Shown here: piece by piece, positions 56,177 through 64,000 of the stretch
How positions within the stretch are numbered: the first letter of the stretch is position 1
Layout of the letters: every line of letters starts with the position of its first letter
NCBI RefSeq assembly: GCF_017303155.1
Contig: NZ_JAEKJR010000002.1
Coordinates: forward strand, 2,108,001-2,172,000
Direction of reading: 5' to 3'
Source of the DNA: Microbulbifer salipaludis
GTDB lineage: Bacteria > Pseudomonadota > Gammaproteobacteria > Pseudomonadales > Cellvibrionaceae
DNA: 64,000 bases
The notes under the pieces: model-generated
The model's database searches: none
Seen by the model: the letters and a program-made list of their open reading frames with translations, nothing else
Told to the model about the DNA's origin: nothing
Position numbers and translations under genes: made by a program

Positions 56177-56926
56177 CTACGGTGCAAATAATTGATAGAC
56201 AATGCGTATCCCAGCCACGAGAAGTGCTGCGCGCATCAGGTTGAAAAATACTTCGCTGCTGATCCGGTTCAGGAGGATGATGCCGATGCGGGTACCGATC
56301 ACCGCGGCAACGGTGAGTAATACAATCAGCCCCAGATGATCTGAAAACGCAAATCCGAGGAAAATAAAGGCGGGGACTTTAAGGGCATGACACCACGCCT
56401 GCATGACGGATTTATTGGCAACGATTTCTTTGGGTGTCATGTCCTTGCGTACGAAAAATGCCGCAAGTAGTGGGTCTACCGCACCGGCCAGGATGCCCAG
56501 CGTCCCGGTGCCGATACCCACCCAGAAAAAATTGCGTGGCTGCAGGCGAATCTCCGGCAGCTTTTTCGGTTTGAATACCGTGTAGAACACCAGTATGGCC
56601 AGCAGCGCCATGGGTAGCTGCTGCCAGCTGAGACTCGCCAGCCCCAACGTCATCAACCCGGCGCCGATCGTGCAACCGAAAAAAAACGGGATGCACATAT
56701 CCCAGCGGATATGGTCACGGACGTAAACGATGCGTGCCAGGTTGCTCATCAGCTGCACAGCGCCGTGAATGGGCACCAGTAGGCGCAGTGGAATGGCAAC
56801 GTTCAACGCGGCGAACATCAGGATGCCACCGGCGCCACCGGTGACCGCAGAGATAAACGCACTGACCACACACACGGCCAGTAAAAGCCCCAGCGTAAGG
56901 CCGGATATGTCACCCAGTTCCGCCAA
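56177..56926 (-). CDS. TauE/SafE-family anion exporter
   Basis: 249 aa with a TTG start at 56926 that has AGAGGTC just upstream. About eight membrane spans in two halves. The first half has AFISAVTGGAGGILMFAALNVAIP and the second GTGTLGILAGAVDPLLAAFFV, the two conserved family blocks. Family members export sulfite, sulfoacetate or other small organic or sulfonate anions. It is the first gene of a two-gene operon with an aldehyde dehydrogenase. Confidence 0.85.
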   Translation of the reverse strand: MAELGDISGLTLGLLLAVCVVSAFISAVTGGAGGILMFAALNVAIPLRLLVPIHGAVQLMSNLARIVYVRDHIRWDMCIPFFFGCTIGAGLMTLGLASLSWQQLPMALLAILVFYTVFKPKKLPEIRLQPRNFFWVGIGTGTLGILAGAVDPLLAAFFVRKDMTPKEIVANKSVMQAWCHALKVPAFIFLGFAFSDHLGLIVLLTVAAVIGTRIGIILLNRISSEVFFNLMRAALLVAGIRIVYQLFAP

Positions 56927-57200
56927 GGTAGACCTCTGCTTGTTATTCAGTTATCGGTGAAGCCGATCGCTCGGGGGTGAGCAGAATACCGTCGGGGATA
57001 GGCACAAACCCAGTAGTCACGGGCCCTGTGCTGGTCATTTGGGGACATCGGGCGTGCGCTGCGCCGATCCCGCCGGACACCGCCTGCGCCGCCGCACCGC
57101 ATAGTGCCCCGCCCCACCCGTGTCCGGTGGAAACACCTACACTATATTTCCGCCGGGACTGTCCGCCCGGGCGCACCCTTGGGAGATCAGGGATCACACT

Positions 57201-58763
57201 ATGACCCGGGCGCTGCCACTCACTGCCTACCGCATGGGAATCGACACCCATGAGGAACCCATTGTCTTCATGCGCAAGGACTGCGCTATTTGCCGTGCCG
57301 AGGGCTACACGGCAAACACCCGACTGCAAATCAGCGCCGGCCAGCGCACACTGATTGCGACGCTCAACACGGTGAGTGAAACGATTCTGCCCCAGGGCTA
57401 TATCGGTTTTTCCGACAGCGCCTGGGAATTCCTCGGGCTGGATGAACATTCGGTGGTTCATGTTCACCACGCCCCACCGGTGCCCTCACTGAGCGCCCTG
57501 CGCAAGAAAATCTATGGTCACCGGCTCAATACCCTGGAAATCAGCAGCATCATCGGTGACATCGGCCAACGCCGCTATTCGGATATCGAAGTCGCCAGTT
57601 TCCTGACCGCCTGCGCCGGCGGACGCCTCGATGCCGCCGAAACCACTGCGCTGACCACCGCCATGATCAACAACGGCAACCGACTGCACTGGCCCGAGTA
57701 CACACGTGTGTTCGACAAGCACTGCATCGGCGGCCTGCCTGGTAACCGCACGACGCCGATTGTGGTGGCCATCGTCAGTGCTGCCGGCCTGGTCATTCCC
57801 AAAACCTCCTCGCGCGCCATCACCTCACCGGCGGGCACCGCCGACACCATGGAGGTCCTCACCAACGTCGACCTGCCGCTGGCACAATTGCGCAATGTGA
57901 TCACCCGTACCGGGGCCTGCCTCGCCGCTGGGGGCGAAGTCGGGCTGAGCCCAACCGATGACCTTTTGATTCGCATCGAGCGCGCCCTGGACCTGGACAG
58001 TGAGGGACAGCTGGTGGCCTCGGTGCTTTCCAAGAAAATGGCCGCCGGTTCCACCCACATCCTGATTGACATGCCCGTGGGTCCCACCGCGAAATTACGC
58101 ACCCCGCAACAGGCGGCAGATCTCGAATCCCTGTTTCACGCAGTGGCCGGCAACCTCGGGGTAGAGGTTCGCTGTGTACAAACCGATGGCAGCCAGGCGG
58201 TTGGCTGGGGCATCGGCCCCGCCGAGGAGGCGCGCGATGTGCTGAGTGTGTTGCACAACGAGCAACACGCCCCGGCCGACCTGAAGGAGCGCGCGCTGTT
58301 TCTTGCGGCACAACTGTTATGTATGGCCGATGAAACCAGTGACGCGCAGGCGTACCGAAATGCCCGGGACTTGCTGGAATCCGGCGAGGCTCTGCAGCAG
58401 TTCCTGAATATCTGCGAAGCCCAGGGCGGCCTCCGCGAAATCCCAACCGCCAGCCACCATATCGAACTGCGCAGCACATGGGATGGACACCTGCGCGGCA
58501 TGGACAACCGGCGCCTGGCACACCTGGCCAAGGTTGCCGGCGCACCCTCGTCCCCGGAAGCCGGACTGCGCCTGCAGGTCAAGGTGGGGGACAGCATCCG
58601 CGCGGGTCAGGCACTGGCAACCCTGCTGGCACAGACGCCGGGGGAGCTGGCCTACGCGCGGGAGTACTACCATCAAAACCGGGACCTGTTTGACGTTGCG
58701 CCCGCAAACACCCCGGCGATAACCGAGGGCAACCGAGATGGCGACAGGGACAGTAATCGATAG
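57201..58763 (+). CDS. AMP-phosphorylase-type protein of the thymidine phosphorylase family
   Basis: 520 aa from the ATG at 57201. Longer than E. coli DeoA by an N-terminal domain of about 80 residues, as in archaeal AMP phosphorylases. The phosphate-binding loop is KHCIGGLPGNRTTPIV, followed by PKTSSRAITSPAGTADTMEV, which are closest to the AMP-phosphorylase pattern. These enzymes release base from nucleoside 5'-monophosphate, giving ribose 1,5-bisphosphate. No type III Rubisco or R15P isomerase is in the window, so the full archaeal pathway is not supported. A beta-CASP hydrolase gene follows 85 bp later on the same strand. Confidence 0.82.
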   Translation: MTRALPLTAYRMGIDTHEEPIVFMRKDCAICRAEGYTANTRLQISAGQRTLIATLNTVSETILPQGYIGFSDSAWEFLGLDEHSVVHVHHAPPVPSLSALRKKIYGHRLNTLEISSIIGDIGQRRYSDIEVASFLTACAGGRLDAAETTALTTAMINNGNRLHWPEYTRVFDKHCIGGLPGNRTTPIVVAIVSAAGLVIPKTSSRAITSPAGTADTMEVLTNVDLPLAQLRNVITRTGACLAAGGEVGLSPTDDLLIRIERALDLDSEGQLVASVLSKKMAAGSTHILIDMPVGPTAKLRTPQQAADLESLFHAVAGNLGVEVRCVQTDGSQAVGWGIGPAEEARDVLSVLHNEQHAPADLKERALFLAAQLLCMADETSDAQAYRNARDLLESGEALQQFLNICEAQGGLREIPTASHHIELRSTWDGHLRGMDNRRLAHLAKVAGAPSSPEAGLRLQVKVGDSIRAGQALATLLAQTPGELAYAREYYHQNRDLFDVAPANTPAITEGNRDGDRDSNR

Positions 58764-58848
58764 GAAAGCGCCGCAAGCGGATTACCTTTGAGAAGCGCCT
58801 ATCGCAACGTACGCGCAGCAACACTGGCCAATGGAGAAAATCCTACCG

Positions 58849-60210
58849 ATGAATATCACGTTCCTTGGCGGCACCGGCACGGTTACCGGCTCAAAATTTC
58901 TGATCAGTGTGGATGAGGGTAAAACGCAGTTTCTGGTGGATTGCGGTATGTTCCAGGGCTACAAATGGTTGCGCGAACGCAACTGGGAAGCGCCCCTGTT
59001 CGACTACCGCCACCTCAAGGGGATCGTCCTCACCCACGCCCACCTGGACCACTCCGGTTATATTCCGCGGCTCTACCAGCAGGGATATCGCGGCCCGGTC
59101 TACTGCCACCATGCCACCCGCGATCTCTGCTCGATTCTTCTGCCGGATGCCGGGCACATCCAGGAAGAAGACGCCCGCTTCTACCAGCGCCACAAACTCG
59201 GCAAGCACGCCCACCCCGTGCCCCTGTACAACGGTGATACCGCAGAGCGGTGCCTCGAGCTGTTCCAGCCAGTGGCCTTCGACGAAAAAATTCGAATTGG
59301 CAGCGCCACCCTGCATATCCAGCCGGCGGGGCACATTCTGGGCGCGGGCAGTGTCATTCTCGAAGCGGATGGCAAGCGGGTAGGATTTTCCGGTGATGTG
59401 GGCCGCCCGCACGATCTCATCATGCACTCGCCGCGGCCTCTGCCCGCTCTGGACCTCCTGCTGCTGGAATCCACCTATGGGGACCGGCGTCACCCGCAGA
59501 TTGACCACGCGCAACAACTGGCCGAGGTCGTCAACAACACCCTCGGCCGCGGCGGGGTGTTACTGATTCCGAGTTTTGCCGTGGGACGGGCGCAAACCCT
59601 GCAATTCCTACTGCTGAACCTGATGCGAGAACAGCGGATTCCCAAAGTCCCCATTTTCCTCGACAGCCCCATGGCCATCGACGCCTCGGAAATCTATGCC
59701 CGCTACCCGGACCAGCACCGCCTCAGTGCCGCAAACTGTACCTTCATGTGCAGCGGCATCCGCTACACCCGCAGCGTGGATCAGTCCAAGGCTCTGGAGA
59801 ACATCCAGTATCCCCACATCATCATCGCCGGCAGCGGCATGGCCAGCGGCGGCCGCATACTGCACCACATGAAGCGCTTGCTACCTGACCATAGAACCAC
59901 CGTGTTATTCGCCGGCTACCAGGCTGGCGGCACCCGCGGTGCCCGCCTGCTGGCCGGTTCACGCAACGTAAAGATTCACGGGGAGTACATACCCTGCAAG
60001 GCGCAGATCGAAATGCTGGAAGGGCTATCCGCCCACGCGGACTATGTGGAGCTGGGCGAGTGGCTGTTGCAGTCTGCACTGGAGGCAGGCACCCAGATTC
60101 AACTGGTGCACGGCGAGCCGGACGCGGCCGATTGCCAGCGTCTCTACCTGCAGGACAACACCCCCTTCCAGGTACGGGTTGCCGGCTACCGGGACATTCT
60201 GCGCCTGTAA
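58849..60210 (+). CDS. Beta-CASP metallo-beta-lactamase hydrolase (RNA-processing-like)
   Basis: 453 aa from the ATG at 58849, which has GGAG 12 nt upstream; an ATG at 58831 lacks one. The zinc site is THAHLDHSGYIP (His63, His65, Asp67, His68), with IQPAGHILGAGSVIL and FSGDVGRP later. The beta-CASP region includes LLIPSFAVGRAQTLQFLLL and GSGMASGGRILHH, and the end has LSAHADYVELGEWL (RMMBL-type). Such proteins resemble CPSF73/RNase J-like nucleases. Coupled by proximity to the phosphorylase upstream; an RNA-to-nucleotide salvage link is possible but unproven. Confidence 0.88.
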   Translation: MNITFLGGTGTVTGSKFLISVDEGKTQFLVDCGMFQGYKWLRERNWEAPLFDYRHLKGIVLTHAHLDHSGYIPRLYQQGYRGPVYCHHATRDLCSILLPDAGHIQEEDARFYQRHKLGKHAHPVPLYNGDTAERCLELFQPVAFDEKIRIGSATLHIQPAGHILGAGSVILEADGKRVGFSGDVGRPHDLIMHSPRPLPALDLLLLESTYGDRRHPQIDHAQQLAEVVNNTLGRGGVLLIPSFAVGRAQTLQFLLLNLMREQRIPKVPIFLDSPMAIDASEIYARYPDQHRLSAANCTFMCSGIRYTRSVDQSKALENIQYPHIIIAGSGMASGGRILHHMKRLLPDHRTTVLFAGYQAGGTRGARLLAGSRNVKIHGEYIPCKAQIEMLEGLSAHADYVELGEWLLQSALEAGTQIQLVHGEPDAADCQRLYLQDNTPFQVRVAGYRDILRL

Positions 60211-60240
60211 CCAAGATTGACGGGAGCAGAAGCAAGCGCA

Positions 60241-60275
60241 AAAAAAACGGCGGCAACCGAAGTTGACGCCGTTTT
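60241..60275 (-). terminator. Intrinsic terminator of accA
   Basis: Stem AAAACGGCG / CGCCGTTTT with a 14-nt loop. On the minus strand it ends in seven T, 23 bp past the accA stop. Confidence 0.88.
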
Positions 60276-60297
60276 CGAGTAACGCTCGCTGAGGAAA

Positions 60298-61254
60298 TTA
60301 GCCGGTGACGTTACCGTAGCTCATCAAGCGCTGATAACGCTTCTCCAGCAGTTCATCGATCGGAACCGCAGTCAGCTTGTCCAGCTGCTCAGACAGGCGA
60401 TCGCGCAGACGCGCGGCCATCAGGTCCGGATCGCGGTGCGCGCCGCCCAGCGGCTCTGGCAGCGTCTCGTCCACAATACCCAGCTCTTCCAGCACACTGG
60501 ACGTCACCCCCATGGCCTCGGCCGCCAGCGGCGCCTTCTCCACGGTTTTCCAGATGATATTGGCGCAACCTTCCGGGGAAATCACAAAGTAGGTGGAGTA
60601 CTGCAGCATGTTCAGCTGGTCGCCCACACCAATCGCCAGCGCGCCACCGGAGGAACCTTCACCAATCACGGTGCAGATAATCGGCGTGCGCAGGCGCGAC
60701 ATCACCGCCAGGTTCTTGGCGATGGCCTCAGAGATACCGCGCTCCTCACTGTCGATACCCGGATAGGCCCCCGGAGTGTCAATCAGCGTCAGCACCGGCA
60801 TTTTGAAACGCTCCGCCATCTCCATGATGCGCTGCGCCTTGCGGTAACCTTCCGGCTTCGGCATACCAAAATTGCGTTTCACCTTCTCGTTGACCGTGCG
60901 GCCCTTCTCCTCACCGATCACCGCCACCGGACGGCCCTCAAGACGACCGATACCGGCAATGATCGCCTGGTCATCACCAAAGTGACGGTCGCCATGCAGC
61001 TCGTCCCAATCGGTGAAAATACGCTCGATGTAGTCCTTCGCATAAGGGCGCTGCGGGTGGCGGGCCACCTGCACGATCTGCCACGGAGAGAGGTCGGAAT
61101 ACAGGGACTCGGTGAGCTTCTCGCTCTTTTCCCGCAGGCGGGTGATCTCTTCAGCGATGTTGAGGTCGTTGTCGTCCCCTACATGCTGCAGTTCCTTGAT
61201 CTTGCTTTCCAGTTCCGCAATTGGCTGTTCAAACTCGAGAAAACTGAAGTTCAT
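60298..61254 (-). CDS. accA: Acetyl-CoA carboxylase carboxyltransferase subunit alpha
   Basis: 318 aa, as in E. coli. With AccD it moves the carboxyl group from biotin to acetyl-CoA, the first step of fatty-acid synthesis. [18 protein letters not shown] at the start, [20 protein letters not shown], and [18 protein letters not shown] with the acyl-CoA-site [15 protein letters not shown] are all conserved. It lies behind dnaE in the same direction, a conserved order; the 368 bp between contain the inverted-repeat element E2. Confidence 0.97.
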   Translation of the reverse strand: MNFSFLEFEQPIAELESKIKELQHVGDDNDLNIAEEITRLREKSEKLTESLYSDLSPWQIVQVARHPQRPYAKDYIERIFTDWDELHGDRHFGDDQAIIAGIGRLEGRPVAVIGEEKGRTVNEKVKRNFGMPKPEGYRKAQRIMEMAERFKMPVLTLIDTPGAYPGIDSEERGISEAIAKNLAVMSRLRTPIICTVIGEGSSGGALAIGVGDQLNMLQYSTYFVISPEGCANIIWKTVEKAPLAAEAMGVTSSVLEELGIVDETLPEPLGGAHRDPDLMAARLRDRLSEQLDKLTAVPIDELLEKRYQRLMSYGNVTG

Positions 61255-61622
61255 TTAATTCGCGCCTTGATAATTCTGTGGGCCTGCCAAATGTTGGAAA
61301 ATGCGACTAAACCACCCCGAACAGTCGCAAACAGGCCTCGTCTACTGAAAATGGCGGCTAGCTTACCGGGATAGGACCATCCAGTCGAGTGCATGGGTTC
61401 ACTTAGCTGTGTTTCGAGCGCAATCAAAGCCTGCATCGAGAATGAGGTGCCCTCGAATCATGTTCATTTAACACAACCACGGGCGAAGGTGGCGATACCG
61501 GGTGCGGTCTTGCGAGACCTTCACCGCCATGGATGGCGGTGCAGAGCCCCCAGGGATGGGTACACGGCGTGTCTCGCAAGACCGCACCCGGTAGCGCCAC
61601 CGCCACCAAATGGTCAAAAAAT
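61255..61622. other. Intergenic region between dnaE and accA
   Basis: 368 bp without a gene, unusually long for this pair. It holds element E2 (61488-61601), starting 21 bp after the dnaE stop on the minus strand, and probably a separate accA promoter nearer 61255. Confidence 0.6.
61488..61601 (-). repeat. Inverted-repeat element E2 between dnaE and accA
   Basis: 114 bp. Arms 61488-61518 and 61571-61601 are complementary at 30 of 31 positions, 23 unbroken. Read on the minus strand, the core (61543-61566) is CCGTGTACCCATCC then CTGGGGGCTCT, differing at only two positions from element E1. The inner hairpin CACCGCCAT / ATGGCGGTG (61522-61541) has different bases from that of E1 but is equally perfect. 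Confidence 0.88.

Positions 61623-64000
<2,378 letters not shown>

Overview
The window reads as about 64 kb of chromosome from a marine gammaproteobacterium, GC-rich except for one AT-rich island. Gene order (dnaE-accA; hda-DUF2066-purM-purN-DUF3108; thiC-thiO-thiS-thiG-thiDE-thiF), Tat-exported enzymes, several lipoproteins, a FadL porin and Na+/H+ antiporter NhaA suggest the Cellvibrionales, perhaps Microbulbifer or a relative. This placement is inferred from gene content and order, not from a database search.

Layout. 1-2.8 kb: the end of a MocA-like nucleotidyltransferase and an isoquinoline-1-oxidoreductase-type molybdenum enzyme (iorA/iorB-like). 2.9-6 kb: an exported beta-carbonic anhydrase, then a tight three-gene operon of amidoligase, class C26 glutamine-amidotransferase-type hydrolase and YqaA-like membrane protein. 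6-12 kb: purL and divergent mltF. 12-18 kb: a lipoprotein, two PepSY proteins, an M42-like peptidase, nhaA, tlyA, a DUF1272 zinc protein and phhB. 18-20 kb: a DUF885 lipoprotein.

20.3-22.5 kb: an AT-rich stretch with three clear attC sites and one degenerate one, separating four small minus-strand genes. This is an integron cassette cluster with no integrase in the window (CALIN). 22.8-28.3 kb: class I fumarase, a coiled-coil membrane protein, iron superoxide dismutase with a good Fur-box match upstream, and a second DUF885 lipoprotein. 28.6-31.4 kb: a YadA-type trimeric autotransporter with eight 90-bp stalk repeats. 31.6-35 kb: a RoxA-like dihaem cytochrome lipoprotein translationally coupled to an exported catalase-like protein, with convergent sodC. 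35.6-40.3 kb: hda, DUF2066, purM, purN, DUF3108. 40.5-42 kb: a fadL-type porin.

42-47.5 kb: a CmpA/NrtA-type ABC importer (binding protein, permease, ATPase) followed by a 16-18-strand-type porin. An intrinsic terminator lies about 60 nt upstream of the first start codon and looks like a leader attenuator. 47.7-54.5 kb: the thiamine operon under a TPP riboswitch. 54.8-57 kb: an aldehyde dehydrogenase and a TauE/SafE exporter, perhaps a sulfoacetaldehyde/sulfoacetate pair. 57.2-60.2 kb: an AMP-phosphorylase-type protein and a beta-CASP metallo-beta-lactamase hydrolase. 60.3-64 kb: accA and the C-terminal part of dnaE, cut by the window edge.

The strongest items for a second look are: two related inverted-repeat elements (52162-52267 and 61488-61601) that share an unpaired core but have different, still complementary, stems; the cassette cluster; the amidoligase operon; the ABC-importer leader terminator; and the cytochrome/catalase-like pair.
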